Positions 23,331-32,621 of a stretch of 48,320 bases of DNA are shown one piece after another; positions within the stretch are counted from its first letter, which is position 1; the number at the start of each line of letters is the position of its first letter. The position numbers and the translations under genes were made by a program. Source of the DNA: Selenomonadaceae bacterium. Lineage in GTDB: Bacteria > Bacillota > Negativicutes > Selenomonadales > Selenomonadaceae. Where the stretch lies: the NCBI GenBank assembly GCA_022773425.1, contig JALFBM010000022.1, forward strand, positions 1 to 48,320, in the 5' to 3' direction. Under the pieces are notes generated by a model that saw nothing but the letters and a program-made list of their open reading frames with translations, made no database searches and was not told where the DNA came from.

Positions 23331-23552
23331 ATGTTTCATATGGGTGTGCCGGAACTCGTCCTGATTCTGATCATCGGTCTCGTGATTTTCGGGCCGGGCA
23401 AGCTGCCGGGCGTAGGCAAGGCACTGGGGCAGAGCATCCGCGAGTTCAAGAAAGCGAATACCGAAGATGACGAGAAGGATAAGAATACCGTGAACGTCAC
23501 GGCAGAGTCCAAAGAACTCACGGACAAGGCACAGCAGAACAAGCAGGGCTGA
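23331..23552 (+). CDS. tatA: Sec-independent protein translocase TatA
   Basis: This 73-residue protein forms the pore component of the twin-arginine translocase. It has one N-terminal transmembrane helix (E-L-V-L-I-L-I-I-G-L-V-I-F), the F-G-P-G-K-L-P hinge and an amphipathic helix (G-K-A-L-G-Q-S-I-R-E-F-K-K). A short acidic and polar tail follows. All are hallmarks of TatA/TatE. AGGAGG lies upstream of the ATG and a consensus promoter is just ahead. tatC follows after 168 bases with no tatB between, so this is a minimal TatAC system in which TatA probably covers the TatB role. Confidence 0.96.
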   Translation: MFHMGVPELVLILIIGLVIFGPGKLPGVGKALGQSIREFKKANTEDDEKDKNTVNVTAESKELTDKAQQNKQG

Positions 23553-23720
23553 TTCGGCCCCATGCGCGGCGCTCCGGAAGGAAAATTCCCGGAAAAGCGG
23601 CATTTTACGAAAAAGAAACGAAAAAAATCTCGATAAATGGTATCCATCGGAAACATAAATGCGGTGGAATGAGCCGAGAAAACGTACAGCATAGATAGGA
23701 TAGACAGGTAAGAGGACTAC
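23553..23720 (+). other. 168-base gap between tatA and tatC
   Basis: I see no gene here. An imperfect TCCGGAAGG / TTCCCGGA hairpin without a T-tract lies near the start. The rest is A-rich. It may only be an intercistronic spacer. Confidence 0.4.
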
Positions 23721-24530
23721 ATGAGCGAGGAGAAACAACCCGTAGACGAATCGAAGAAGGCGCTGGTGTCGGCGGAAAACGAGGTGGGTGCGCCTGTGTC
23801 CCCGGAGGCATCGGAGATCTCAGAGGAGGAACTCGACGACGGCAGCATGACGCTTATCGCGCATCTGACGGAACTGCGGAGCCGTATCATCAAATGTCTG
23901 GCCGCGGTTGTGATCGGCAGCTGCATCGCCTATTTCTTTATCGACGATATCATGCATTATCTGACACTTCCGGTTGGCAAGCTTTACTACATGCAGCCGT
24001 CCGAGGCGTTCTTCACGTACCTGAAGGTTGCGATTGCGGCGGGGTTCCTGATCGCCCTGCCCGTGGTATTCTACCAGATTTGGCGATTCTTCCTGCCGGC
24101 GCTTACTGCGCGGGAGCGCATGGTGCTTGGCATTCTCGTGCCGACGTCCGTCATCCTGTTCTTCTGCGGCATCGCGTTCTCGTTCTTTCTCGTGCTGCCG
24201 GCCGCCGTGGAATTCTTCATGGGGTTCGGCAACGACGAGCTGCAGTCGCTGTTTTCGGTCAACAAGTATTTTGATTTCGTCATTTGGTTTGTGCTGCCGT
24301 TCGGCGTGACGTTCGAGCTGCCGCTGATCCTTACGATTCTCGGCAAGATGGGTATCGTCACGTCGGCGTTCCTGAAGAAGCACATGCGCCTCGTCGTCTT
24401 CCTGTCGTTCGTCCTCGCGGCGATTATCACGCCGACGCCGGACGTCTTCACGCAGACGATGATTGCGGTGCCGATGATGCTGCTCTACATCGTCGGCTAT
24501 CTGATCGTGCGCTACATCCTGCGGCGCTGA
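23721..24530 (+). CDS. tatC: Sec-independent protein translocase TatC
   Basis: This 269-residue inner-membrane protein is the receptor for twin-arginine signal peptides. Six hydrophobic segments fit the TatC topology. The signature region H-L-T-E-L-R-S-R-I is at about residues 48-56, and a conserved P-T-P-D segment near residue 235 lies before the last helices. The N-terminal extension of about 45 acidic and polar residues is longer than in E. coli TatC and has no recognisable motif. An obvious candidate substrate in the window is the amidase at 9985-10581. The ubiD-like gene follows after 39 bases without a visible terminator. Confidence 0.96.
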   Translation: MSEEKQPVDESKKALVSAENEVGAPVSPEASEISEEELDDGSMTLIAHLTELRSRIIKCLAAVVIGSCIAYFFIDDIMHYLTLPVGKLYYMQPSEAFFTYLKVAIAAGFLIALPVVFYQIWRFFLPALTARERMVLGILVPTSVILFFCGIAFSFFLVLPAAVEFFMGFGNDELQSLFSVNKYFDFVIWFVLPFGVTFELPLILTILGKMGIVTSAFLKKHMRLVVFLSFVLAAIITPTPDVFTQTMIAVPMMLLYIVGYLIVRYILRR

Positions 24531-24569
24531 TGGTCAGATGCGAGTTTTGATTCTAGGGAGGGATTGTTT

Positions 24570-26033
24570 TTGGCTTATAAAGACTTGCGCGAATTCATCG
24601 CGGCGCTTGAGCAGCGCGGGCTGCTCAAGCGCATTCAGACGGAGGTGGATCCGTATCTCGAAATCACGGAGATCACGGACCGCGTATCGAAACAGGAGGG
24701 ACGCAGGAACGTCGCGCTGTTGTTCGAGCATGTGAAAGGCTCGAAGATGCCGGTGCTCATGAACGCATTTGGCAGCTACGAGCGCATGTCGCTCGCGCTC
24801 GGCGTCGAGAAGCTCGATGATATCGGCGATGAGATCCGCGAACTGCTGCGGATCCCAAAGGTCTCGCTCGCGCATAAGCTCGATGCACTGACCCTCGTGC
24901 CGCTCATGAAGAAAGCCATCAATTTCCCCAAGTATGTGAAAAATGCGCCATGCCAGGAGGTCGTCGAGACAGAGAATCCAAACCTCGACGAGATTCCTAT
25001 CCTGACCTGCTGGCCGCAGGACGGCGGCCCGTTCGTGACGCTGCCGCTCGTCTTTACGAAGAACCCGAAGACGGGCAAACGCAACGTCGGCATGTACCGA
25101 CTGCAGAAATACGACAGCCGTACGACCGGCATGCACTGGCATATCCACAAAAATGGTGCGGATAACTTCCGCGATACGAAGGCGATGGGCGGCGACCGCA
25201 TCGAGGCTGCCGTGGCCATTGGCACGGATCCGGTGCTGACCTATGCGGCTACGGCACCGCTGCCGCGCGATATCGACGAGATGGTGTTTGCCGGCTTTCT
25301 GCGGCACAAGTCGGTGGAGATGGTCAAATGCAAGACCGTCGACCTCGAGGTGCCGGCGACGGCCGAGATCGTGCTCGAGGGCTATGTGCTGACCGACGAA
25401 ATGCGCCGTGAAGGGCCGTTCGGCGACCATACGGGATACTATTCGCTGGCCGATGATTACCCGGTGTTCCATATCACGGCGATCACGCACCGCAAGGACC
25501 CGATCTATGCGGCGACCGTGGTTGGCAAGCCGCCGATGGAGGATTGCTATCTGGCGAAGGCGACCGAGCGCATTTTCCTGCCGCTGATGCAGGAGATGCT
25601 GCCGGAGATCGTCGACATCAACATGCCGCTTGAGGGCGTGTTCCACGACTGCGTCGTCGTGTCCATCAAAAAGACCTACCCGATGCAGGCGCGCAAGGTC
25701 ATGCACGCGCTTTGGGGCATGGGTCAGATGATGAACGTCAAGATGATCATCGTCGTCGATGCGCATGTCAATGTACAGGATATGAAAGAAGTCTGGTGGC
25801 GCGTGTTCAACAACATCGACGCGAAGCAGGATCTCGAGATCGTCGAGGGCCCGCTGGACGTGCTCGACCATTCCTCGCCCATGGCGAAATGGGGCGCGAA
25901 GCTCGGCATCGATGCGACGAAGACCTGGCCGGAGGAAGGGCATACGCGCGAGTGGCCGGATGAGATCACGATGCGCGAGGACATCAAGAAGACGGTGGAT
26001 GCCAAGTGGAAGGAGCTTGGTCTTGACGTATGA
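24570..26033 (+). CDS. UbiD-family decarboxylase, probably menaquinone biosynthesis
   Basis: This 487-residue prenylated-FMN-dependent decarboxylase has the UbiD-family R-R-E-G-P-F-G-D-H-T-G-Y-Y segment around residues 284-296, which contains part of the Glu-Arg-Glu active site. The TTG at 24570 is preferred over a TTG two codons earlier because it gives the family's usual A-Y-K-D-L-R-E-F-I start with GGGAGGG about nine bases upstream. Its stop overlaps the start of the UbiA-family gene by four bases. A UbiD/UbiA pair could be the MqnL/MqnP couple of the futalosine menaquinone pathway or a ubiquinone-type pair. An anaerobic Firmicute makes menaquinone more likely, which is inference. No UbiX-like flavin prenyltransferase is in the window. 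Confidence 0.9.
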   Translation: MAYKDLREFIAALEQRGLLKRIQTEVDPYLEITEITDRVSKQEGRRNVALLFEHVKGSKMPVLMNAFGSYERMSLALGVEKLDDIGDEIRELLRIPKVSLAHKLDALTLVPLMKKAINFPKYVKNAPCQEVVETENPNLDEIPILTCWPQDGGPFVTLPLVFTKNPKTGKRNVGMYRLQKYDSRTTGMHWHIHKNGADNFRDTKAMGGDRIEAAVAIGTDPVLTYAATAPLPRDIDEMVFAGFLRHKSVEMVKCKTVDLEVPATAEIVLEGYVLTDEMRREGPFGDHTGYYSLADDYPVFHITAITHRKDPIYAATVVGKPPMEDCYLAKATERIFLPLMQEMLPEIVDINMPLEGVFHDCVVVSIKKTYPMQARKVMHALWGMGQMMNVKMIIVVDAHVNVQDMKEVWWRVFNNIDAKQDLEIVEGPLDVLDHSSPMAKWGAKLGIDATKTWPEEGHTREWPDEITMREDIKKTVDAKWKELGLDV

Positions 26034-26878
26034 TTGACATCAAAGCGCATATCAATAACGTCGCCCTGCATCATACCATCTTCGATCTGCCGTTTGCGTT
26101 CATGGGCGCGTTTCTCGCCGCGGGCGGCCATCCGCGGGTATGGGACATTGTCTGGATCGCGGTCGCCATCACGGCGGGCCGTGCGGCGTCGCTGGCGGCA
26201 GACAATCTGGCGGACCTGAAATACGATCGACAGCAGCCGCGCATGCAGTACCGCGCGATGGTCAGCGGCCGCATTTCGCGACGTGAAGCGGGGATCTTCA
26301 TCGTGCTGATGCTGGCACTCATGGTCGCCGCGGTCCTGCAGCTGCAGCCGATCTGCCTTTACCTGCTGCCAGTCGCGGCCATTCCCTGCCTTGTCTACCC
26401 ATTCATGAAGCGCGTGACGGGATGGGTGCATTACTTTCTCGGCCTCGCCATTGCGATGGCGCCGGCGGGCGGCTGGGTCGGCGTGACGGGGCAGGTCGAG
26501 CCGCCGCTCCTCGTGCTCTGCACGGCGGTCGCGCTCTGGATTGGTTCTTTCGACGCGATGTACGGTGCGCAGGACGAGGCGTTCGACCGCGCACATGGCC
26601 TGCATTCGCTCGCCGTTTCCTATGGCGCGAAGAACGCGTTCCGCATCGCGGCGGCCGGGCACGTGCTCTGCATCGTGCTGTTTTTTGCGCTCGGCATCCT
26701 GATGGGCCTCGGCCCGCTCTACTACGCAGGTGTCGCCGTCGCAGCGCTGACGCTTGTCTATCAACACCGGATCGTCAGCCCGACGGACTTCTCGCGCGTG
26801 ACACAGCGGTATTTCATGCGCAACGGCATCGTGTCCATCGCGATTTTCCTGTTTACCTGGGCGAGCTTCTATTTTTGA
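26030..26878 (+). CDS. UbiA-family prenyltransferase
   Basis: This 282-residue integral membrane protein transfers a polyprenyl chain to an aromatic acceptor. Seven or eight hydrophobic helices are visible. The second Asp-rich motif D-A-M-Y-G-A-Q-D-E-A-F-D is intact. The first reads D-N-L-A-D-L-K-Y-D instead of the common N-D-x-x-D-x-x-x-D, that is, the first two residues are swapped while the other acids are kept. This fits the MqnP/4-hydroxybenzoate prenyltransferase group rather than MenA, but I cannot be sure. The ATG overlaps the UbiD stop (ATGA), implying translational coupling. folD starts 32 bases after the stop. Confidence 0.88.
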   Translation: MIDIKAHINNVALHHTIFDLPFAFMGAFLAAGGHPRVWDIVWIAVAITAGRAASLAADNLADLKYDRQQPRMQYRAMVSGRISRREAGIFIVLMLALMVAAVLQLQPICLYLLPVAAIPCLVYPFMKRVTGWVHYFLGLAIAMAPAGGWVGVTGQVEPPLLVLCTAVALWIGSFDAMYGAQDEAFDRAHGLHSLAVSYGAKNAFRIAAAGHVLCIVLFFALGILMGLGPLYYAGVAVAALTLVYQHRIVSPTDFSRVTQRYFMRNGIVSIAIFLFTWASFYF

Positions 26879-26910
26879 GAGCGGATCGCTCCATGCAAAG
26901 GAGGAGTTTT

Positions 26911-27789
26911 ATGACAGCACGCATTCTTTCTGGGAAAGCGTTCGCGCAGGCGTTGAAAGATGACGCGCGGGCGCGCGCCGGGCGCCTCGCGCACGAGCAT
27001 CACGTGACGCCGGGGCTCGCCGTCGTGCTCGTCGGTGCGGATGCCGCATCGCAGGTCTACGTGCGGAACAAGGATAAGGCCTGTGCGGAGATTGGCCTTT
27101 ATTCCGAGGTCGTGCGCATGCCGGAGGGCATTTCGAAACAGGAGCTGATCAAGACCATCGAAGCGCTCAATGCGTCGGAAAAGATTCACGGTATCCTCGT
27201 GCAACTGCCGCTTCCAGGCAAGCTCCACGCGCATGAGACGGAGATCCTGGATCATATCGATCCTGCCAAGGATGTCGATGGCTTCCACCCGGTCAATATG
27301 GGCAAGCTCGTGCTCGGTATCCCGGGGCTCACGCCCTGCACGCCGGCGGGCTGCGTCCGCATGCTCGAGCACGCGGGGATCCCGATGGACGGAAAGCGCG
27401 CGGTCATCGTCGGGCGCAGCAATATCGTCGGCAAGCCGATGCTGCACCTGCTGCTGGCGAAGAACGCGACGGTGACGATCTGCCACAGCCATACGCAGGA
27501 TCTCGCTTCCATCACGCGTGAAGCGGATATCCTCGTCGCTGCGGTCGGCCGTCCCCGTTTTATTACGGCGGATATGGTAAAGCCTGGTGCGGCCGTCATC
27601 GACGTCGGCATCAACCGGCTCGCGCCGGATGCGGAACACCCGCGCGGAAAACTCGTCGGCGATGTCGACTTTGACGCCGTGAAGGAGGTCGCCGGGGCCA
27701 TTACCCCCGTGCCGGGCGGTGTCGGCCTGCTGACCGTCGCGATGCTCATGCAGAACGTCGTGCACGCGGCGGAAATGCAGGTCTGCTGA
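26911..27789 (+). CDS. folD: Bifunctional methylene-THF dehydrogenase / methenyl-THF cyclohydrolase
   Basis: This 292-residue cytoplasmic enzyme interconverts 5,10-methylene-THF and 10-formyl-THF. The catalytic Tyr50-x3-Lys54 motif lies in Q-V-Y-V-R-N-K. Further conserved elements are Q-L-P-L-P (about 98-102), D-V-D-G-F (121-125) and the NADP-binding G-R-S-N-I-V-G-K-P (168-176). The ATG at 26911 is chosen because AAAGGAGGAG lies just before it; an ATG six codons earlier precedes that site. It opens the folate part of the cluster, with fhs 92 bases downstream. Confidence 0.96.
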   Translation: MTARILSGKAFAQALKDDARARAGRLAHEHHVTPGLAVVLVGADAASQVYVRNKDKACAEIGLYSEVVRMPEGISKQELIKTIEALNASEKIHGILVQLPLPGKLHAHETEILDHIDPAKDVDGFHPVNMGKLVLGIPGLTPCTPAGCVRMLEHAGIPMDGKRAVIVGRSNIVGKPMLHLLLAKNATVTICHSHTQDLASITREADILVAAVGRPRFITADMVKPGAAVIDVGINRLAPDAEHPRGKLVGDVDFDAVKEVAGAITPVPGGVGLLTVAMLMQNVVHAAEMQVC

Positions 27790-27792
27790 TCG

Positions 27793-27862
27793 GTGCCCCA
27801 GGGGCACGTCTTAAAAAGCTTTATGGAACCATCGCGTGCGGAGCCTGGAACCCGCGCGCGGG
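27793..27862 (+). repeat. Two short palindromes between folD and fhs
   Basis: GTGCCCC-A-GGGGCAC (27793-27807) sits right after the folD stop and CCCGCGCGCGGG (27851-27862) sits just before the fhs ribosome binding site. Neither has a T-tract, so read-through is expected. They could tune the fhs to folD ratio by RNA folding. Confidence 0.4.
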
Positions 27863-27881
27863 AAGAAGAGGAGAGAGCCAA

Positions 27882-29549
27882 ATGAAATCAGATGTCGAGA
27901 TTGCACAGAGCGCAACGATGCGTCCCATTCAGGAAATCGCGGAGAAGCTGGATATTGCCGAGGATGACCTGGAGCTCTACGGGAAGTACAAGGCGAAGGT
28001 TACGCCGGACGCTTGGGAGCGCGTCAAGGATCGCCCGAACGGCAAGCTGATCCTCGTGACGGCCATCAACCCGACGCCGGCCGGCGAGGGCAAGACGACG
28101 ACGAGCGTCGGGCTTGCGGACGCGTTCCACCGCCAGGGCAAAAAGACCGTCGTCGCGCTCCGCGAGCCGTCGCTCGGGCCGTGCTTCGGCATGAAGGGCG
28201 GTGCTGCGGGCGGCGGTTACGCGCAGGTCGTGCCGATGGAGGATATCAATCTGCATTTCACCGGGGACTTCCACGCCATTACGACGGCGCATAACCTGCT
28301 CGCAGCGGTCATCGACAACCATATTCATCAGGGCAATGCGCTCGGGCTCGACCCGCGCCGCATCACCTGGAAGCGCGTGCTCGATCTCAACGACCGCGCC
28401 CTGCGCCACGTGGTGATCGGCCTCGGCGGCAAGGCACATGGGGTGCCGCGCGAGACGGGCTTTGACATCACGGTGGCCTCGGAGATGATGGCGATCCTCT
28501 GCCTTGCCGACGGCCTCGAGGACATGAAGAAACGCCTTGGTGAGATCCTCATCGGCTATACCTACGACGGCCGCGCGGTCCGCGCGGATGAATTGAACGT
28601 GACGGGTGCGCTGACGCTGCTGTTCAAGGACGCCATCAAACCGAACCTCGTACAGACGCTCGAAGGCACGCCGGCCTTTATCCACGGCGGCCCGTTTGCC
28701 AACATCGCGCATGGCTGCAACAGCGTCATGGCGACGAAATACGCGCTGAAATTTGCGGATTACGCCATTACGGAAGCCGGATTCGGCGCGGATCTCGGTG
28801 CGGAGAAATTCCTCGACATCAAATGCCGTTTCGCGGGGCTCCGCCCGGACGCCGTCGTCATCGTTGCGACGGTCCGCGCGCTCAAGATGCACGGCGGCCT
28901 CGATAAGAAAGAACTCGACAAGCGCGATATGGAGGCGCTCGAGAAGGGCCTCGCCAACCTCACGAAGCATATCGAGAACATTCAGGCCTTCGGCCTGCCG
29001 GCGGTCGTCGCCATCAACCGTTTCCCAACGGACACCGAGGAGGAGCTCGCCTTCGTGCGCCGCGCCTGCGAAAAGCTCGGTGCGTCGGTCGCGCTTTCCG
29101 AAGTCTGGGCCAAAGGCGGCGAGGGCGGTCTCGAGCTGGCGGACAAGGTCATCGAGGCGACGAAGAAAGAAAATCATTTCCACTATATTTACGATGTCGA
29201 AGAAAGCATTCCCGCGAAAATCGAGAAAATTGCCAGGACGATTTACGGTGCAGACGGTGTCGACTTCACAAAGGCCGCGCAGAAACAGCTCGCGGAGATC
29301 GAGAAGCTCGGTCTCGACAAGATGCCGGTCTGCATGGCCAAGACGCAGTACTCGCTTTCCGATGACCCGGCGAAGCTCGGCCGTCCGACGGGGTTCCGCA
29401 TCACGGTGCGCGAGCTCCGCGTATCGGCTGGCGCGGGCTTTTTCGTCGCGCTGACCGGCAACATCCTGACGATGCCGGGTCTGCCGAAGCATCCGGCGGC
29501 CGAGAACATGGATATCGACGCGAACGGCAAGATTACGGGGCTTTTCTGA
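27882..29549 (+). CDS. fhs: Formate--tetrahydrofolate ligase
   Basis: This 555-residue enzyme activates formate with ATP to 10-formyl-THF. The P-loop-like T-P-A-G-E-G-K-T-T (residues 65-73) and the following [18 protein letters not shown] segment are family signatures. Length is standard. AGAGGAGAG precedes the ATG. Together with FolD and the MetF-like protein it forms a formate-to-methyl-THF set, used in serine/glycine and purine metabolism and also in the methyl branch of acetogenesis. No carbon monoxide dehydrogenase gene is present here, so an acetogenic role is not implied. Confidence 0.97.
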   Translation: MKSDVEIAQSATMRPIQEIAEKLDIAEDDLELYGKYKAKVTPDAWERVKDRPNGKLILVTAINPTPAGEGKTTTSVGLADAFHRQGKKTVVALREPSLGPCFGMKGGAAGGGYAQVVPMEDINLHFTGDFHAITTAHNLLAAVIDNHIHQGNALGLDPRRITWKRVLDLNDRALRHVVIGLGGKAHGVPRETGFDITVASEMMAILCLADGLEDMKKRLGEILIGYTYDGRAVRADELNVTGALTLLFKDAIKPNLVQTLEGTPAFIHGGPFANIAHGCNSVMATKYALKFADYAITEAGFGADLGAEKFLDIKCRFAGLRPDAVVIVATVRALKMHGGLDKKELDKRDMEALEKGLANLTKHIENIQAFGLPAVVAINRFPTDTEEELAFVRRACEKLGASVALSEVWAKGGEGGLELADKVIEATKKENHFHYIYDVEESIPAKIEKIARTIYGADGVDFTKAAQKQLAEIEKLGLDKMPVCMAKTQYSLSDDPAKLGRPTGFRITVRELRVSAGAGFFVALTGNILTMPGLPKHPAAENMDIDANGKITGLF

Positions 29550-29568
29550 TCACAAGGAGATGAGGCGA

Positions 29569-30315
29569 ATGAAACGCGTATCGATTGAGCTGGTGCCGCG
29601 CGATGAGGAAACTCTCCGCGCGGAGCTCGCTCTCGTCGAAAAATACAAGGACCAGGTAGATGTCATCAACGTGCCGGATCTTCTGCGGTTTGAGACCAGG
29701 AGCTGGGAGGGTGCGGCCATCTCGCAGGAGGTGTTCCCCACCGCGATGCCGCATATCCGCGCGATGGATATCGATCTGAACCGGGAACTGCCGATGAAGG
29801 CGTACCTGCGCGAGCACCATATCCGGGAAGTTCTCGTCATCCAGGGTGACCCGCCGCAGGATATGACGCATGAGGTTTACCCGACGCAGACGACCGACGT
29901 GATTTGGAAATTCGGCAGAGAGATGCCGGAGGTCAAGGTCTACGCGGGCATCGACCAGTACCGCAGTTCCATGTACGACGAGCTCTACCGGATCAAACGC
30001 AAGATACAGGCCGGGGCAAAGGGCTTTTTCACACAGCCGTTCTACGATATGCGTTATCTTTCTCTGTATGCCGATATGCTGCAGGGCACGGAGGTCTACT
30101 GGGGCGTTTCTCCGGTCATGACGGCGCGGTCGAAAAGCTATTGGGAGCGCAAGAACAAGGTCGTGTTCCCGCCGGAGTTCGAGACAAGTCTCGACTGGGC
30201 TGTCGCCTTCACGCACCGCGTGATGGAGTTCGCCGAAGCGCATGACGGGAGTCTCTACGTCATGCCCATCAAGACAAACCTTGAAGCCTACCTTGACGGC
30301 GTGTTCAGACATTGA
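29569..30315 (+). CDS. Methylenetetrahydrofolate reductase-like protein (short form)
   Basis: This 248-residue protein resembles MetF, which reduces 5,10-methylene-THF to 5-methyl-THF. An I-Q-G-D-P-P segment near residue 93 and F-F-T-Q-P-F-Y-D near residue 157 correspond to conserved MetF elements. The protein is about 40-50 residues shorter than E. coli MetF. The ATG at 29569 has AAGGAGATG at normal distance; an ATG three codons earlier sits inside that site. The electron donor is not obvious from sequence. In some anaerobes MetF works with MetV or other partners, and no metV gene is here; nfnA-nfnB follow directly. The call is fairly sure at family level, less so for the exact reaction. Confidence 0.78.
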   Translation: MKRVSIELVPRDEETLRAELALVEKYKDQVDVINVPDLLRFETRSWEGAAISQEVFPTAMPHIRAMDIDLNRELPMKAYLREHHIREVLVIQGDPPQDMTHEVYPTQTTDVIWKFGREMPEVKVYAGIDQYRSSMYDELYRIKRKIQAGAKGFFTQPFYDMRYLSLYADMLQGTEVYWGVSPVMTARSKSYWERKNKVVFPPEFETSLDWAVAFTHRVMEFAEAHDGSLYVMPIKTNLEAYLDGVFRH

Positions 30316-30323
30316 CCGTCATA

Positions 30324-30337
30324 TAGAATAGATTCTA
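30324..30337 (+). promoter_or_regulatory. Short inverted repeat before nfnA
   Basis: TAGAAT-AG-ATTCTA lies in the 40-base gap between the metF-like gene and nfnA, just ahead of the ribosome binding site. Its role is unknown and it could be a protein site or a small hairpin. Confidence 0.3.
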
Positions 30338-30355
30338 GTTTAGGAGAGTTGTACA

Positions 30356-31195
30356 ATGTTTAAGATCCTTTCCAAGGAGGAGCTTTCCCCGAACGTCTAC
30401 GCGTATCAGATCGATGCGCCGCGCGTCGCACGGAAAGCCCAGCCGGGACAGTTCATCATCCTTCGCACGAATGAGGAGGGCGAGCGGATTCCTCTGACCA
30501 TTGCGGATTTTGACCGCGAGAAGGGGACCATCCTGATCGTGTTCCAGGTCATCGGTGCGACGACGATGAAGCTCGCGGCGATGCAGGTCGGCGACAGCCT
30601 CGCCGACTTCGTCGGCCCGCTCGGCAGGCCTTCGGTCATCCAAAAGCTCGACGGCGCGATGGTCGTCGTCGGCGGCGGTATCGGCGTCGCCCCGACCTAT
30701 CCGATTGCGCGCGCGATGAAAGAGGCCGGCAACAAGGTCATCGCCATCATGGGCGCCAAGACGAAGGATATCCTGATCATGGAGGATCAGATGAAGCAGG
30801 TCACGGATGAGATTCTCGTGACGACCGATGATGGATCCCGCGGCATCAAGGGCTTCGTGACCTATGCGGTGCAGGCCCTCGTCGATCGCGGCGAGAAGAT
30901 TGGCCAGATCACGGCCATCGGCCCGGTCATTATGATGAAGAGCGTCGCGGATGCGACGCGCGAGTCCGGCATCCCGACGGTCGTGAGCCTGAACCCGATC
31001 ATGGTCGACGGCACCGGCATGTGCGGCGGCTGCCGCGTGACGGTCGGCGGCGAGACGAAATTTGCCTGCGTCGACGGCCCGGAGTTTGACGGACACGCGG
31101 TCGATTTCAAGGGCCTCATGAGCCGTCAGCGCATGTATCGCGATCTGGAGGCAGAGGAGAAAGACCACGTCTGCCGCATCGGCCTTGGGAGGTAA
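30356..31195 (+). CDS. nfnA: NfnA-type FAD/NAD-binding [2Fe-2S] subunit (ferredoxin:NADP oxidoreductase, small subunit)
   Basis: This 279-residue protein belongs to the dihydroorotate dehydrogenase electron-transfer/sulfide dehydrogenase family. It has an N-terminal FAD-binding barrel (R-I-P-L-T-I-A at about 44-50), a nucleotide-binding G-G-G-I-G-V-A-P-T (107-115) and a C-terminal [2Fe-2S] site with Asp218, Cys223, Cys226 and Cys238. In NfnAB complexes the cluster is held by one Asp and three Cys, which matches. With the next gene product it should form the electron-bifurcating transhydrogenase linking NADPH to NADH and reduced ferredoxin. nfnB starts nine bases after its stop. Confidence 0.9.
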   Translation: MFKILSKEELSPNVYAYQIDAPRVARKAQPGQFIILRTNEEGERIPLTIADFDREKGTILIVFQVIGATTMKLAAMQVGDSLADFVGPLGRPSVIQKLDGAMVVVGGGIGVAPTYPIARAMKEAGNKVIAIMGAKTKDILIMEDQMKQVTDEILVTTDDGSRGIKGFVTYAVQALVDRGEKIGQITAIGPVIMMKSVADATRESGIPTVVSLNPIMVDGTGMCGGCRVTVGGETKFACVDGPEFDGHAVDFKGLMSRQRMYRDLEAEEKDHVCRIGLGR

Positions 31196-31203
31196 GTAGA
31201 ACT

Positions 31204-32601
31204 ATGGCATTGTCCTTAAAGAAGCACGAGATGCCGGAGCAGGATCCTTCGGTACGCGCACATAATTTTGATGAGGTGGCCCTCGGCTACGACGAGGAGA
31301 CGGCGGTGGCCGAGGCGGAGCGCTGCCTGCACTGCAAGGTGCCGCTCTGCCGCAAAGGCTGCCCGGTCGCCATTGATATCCCCGCGTTCATCGAGCGCAT
31401 CAAGAACCGCGATTTCGACGGCGCCATCGACAAGATCAAGGAGTCGAACGGTCTGCCGGCCATCTGCGGGCGCGTCTGCCCGCAGGAGACACAGTGCGAG
31501 GCAAACTGCATCGTCGGAAAGCGCGGTGAGCCGGTCGCTATCGGCCGCCTCGAGCGCTTCGCCGCGGATCGCGCGATGGCAAAGGGCGGGAAGCCGGCAA
31601 AAATCGGGCCGGCTAAAGACGCAAAGCGCGTCGCGGTCATTGGTTCCGGCCCGGCTGGCCTTTCCTGCGCCGGCGACCTCGCGAAAAAAGGGTATAAGGT
31701 CACCATCTTTGAGGCGCTGCACAAAGCGGGCGGCGTGCTGTCCTACGGTATCCCGGAGTTCCGTCTGCCGAAGGACAAGGTCGTGCAGAAAGAAATCGAT
31801 GCGATCAAAGACCTCGGCGTCGACATCGAGCTCGACTCTGTCGCCGGCCGTCTGTTCACGGTAGACGAACTCATGGAGGAAGAGGGCTTTGACGCGGTAT
31901 TTATCGGTACGGGTGCCGGCCTGCCGCGTTTCCAGAACATCCCCGGCGAGAACCTGAACGGCGTCTACTCGGCAAATGAGTTTTTGACGCGCTGCAATCT
32001 CATGAAGGCTTACGATTTCCCGAACCACGCGACGCCGATCAAGGTCGGCAAGAAAGTCGCGGTCGTCGGCGGCGGCAACGTCGCGATGGATGCGGCGCGC
32101 ACGGCCTTGCGCCTCGGCGCGGAGGAAGTCTCCATTGTCTACCGCCGCAGCGAGGCCGAGCTCCCGGCACGCGCCGAGGAAGTCGGCCATGCCAAGGAGG
32201 AGGGCATCCGCTTTCAGCTGCTGACGAATCCGGTTGAGGTGATCGGCGACGAGAACGGCTGGGTCAAGGAACTGCGTTGCATCCGCATGGAACTCGGCGA
32301 GCCGGATGCATCCGGACGCCGTCGCCCGGTGCCGATTCAGGGATCGGAATTTACCGAGCCGATGGATACGGTCATCATCGCGATCGGTACGGGCCCGAAT
32401 CCGATCATCGCGCATACGACGCCGGGGCTCGAGACGACGAAGCGCGGCAATATCGCGGCCGACGAAGAGACCGGCAGGACGAGCAAGGAAGGCGTGTTCG
32501 CCGGCGGTGATATCGTGACCGGCGCCGCGACCGTCATTCTCGCGATGGGGGCTGGCCGCAAAGCAGCCGCCGCCATCGATGCGTACCTGAAGAACAAGTG
32601 A
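31204..32601 (+). CDS. nfnB: NfnB/GltD-type FAD and [4Fe-4S] subunit
   Basis: This 465-residue flavoprotein resembles the small subunit of glutamate synthase. The N-terminal domain has two Cys groups, C-L-H-C-K-V-P-L-C-R-K-G-C-P near residue 41 and C-G-R-V-C-P-Q-E-T-Q-C-E-A-N-C near residue 88, for two [4Fe-4S] clusters. Two dinucleotide folds follow, G-S-G-P-A-G-L-S (about 148) and G-G-G-N-V-A-M-D (about 289). Because no glutamate synthase large subunit is adjacent and nfnA is directly upstream, NfnB is the best call. Database names such as glutamate synthase (NADPH) homotetrameric refer to the same family. Confidence 0.9.
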   Translation: MALSLKKHEMPEQDPSVRAHNFDEVALGYDEETAVAEAERCLHCKVPLCRKGCPVAIDIPAFIERIKNRDFDGAIDKIKESNGLPAICGRVCPQETQCEANCIVGKRGEPVAIGRLERFAADRAMAKGGKPAKIGPAKDAKRVAVIGSGPAGLSCAGDLAKKGYKVTIFEALHKAGGVLSYGIPEFRLPKDKVVQKEIDAIKDLGVDIELDSVAGRLFTVDELMEEEGFDAVFIGTGAGLPRFQNIPGENLNGVYSANEFLTRCNLMKAYDFPNHATPIKVGKKVAVVGGGNVAMDAARTALRLGAEEVSIVYRRSEAELPARAEEVGHAKEEGIRFQLLTNPVEVIGDENGWVKELRCIRMELGEPDASGRRRPVPIQGSEFTEPMDTVIIAIGTGPNPIIAHTTPGLETTKRGNIAADEETGRTSKEGVFAGGDIVTGAATVILAMGAGRKAAAAIDAYLKNK

Positions 32602-32621
32602 GACCAAGGATGTGATGCTTT

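Noticed and set aside
26422-26910. N-terminal extension of folD back into the UbiA gene
   Set aside because: The frame is open, but the strong ribosome binding site before 26911 and standard FolD length fix the start there.
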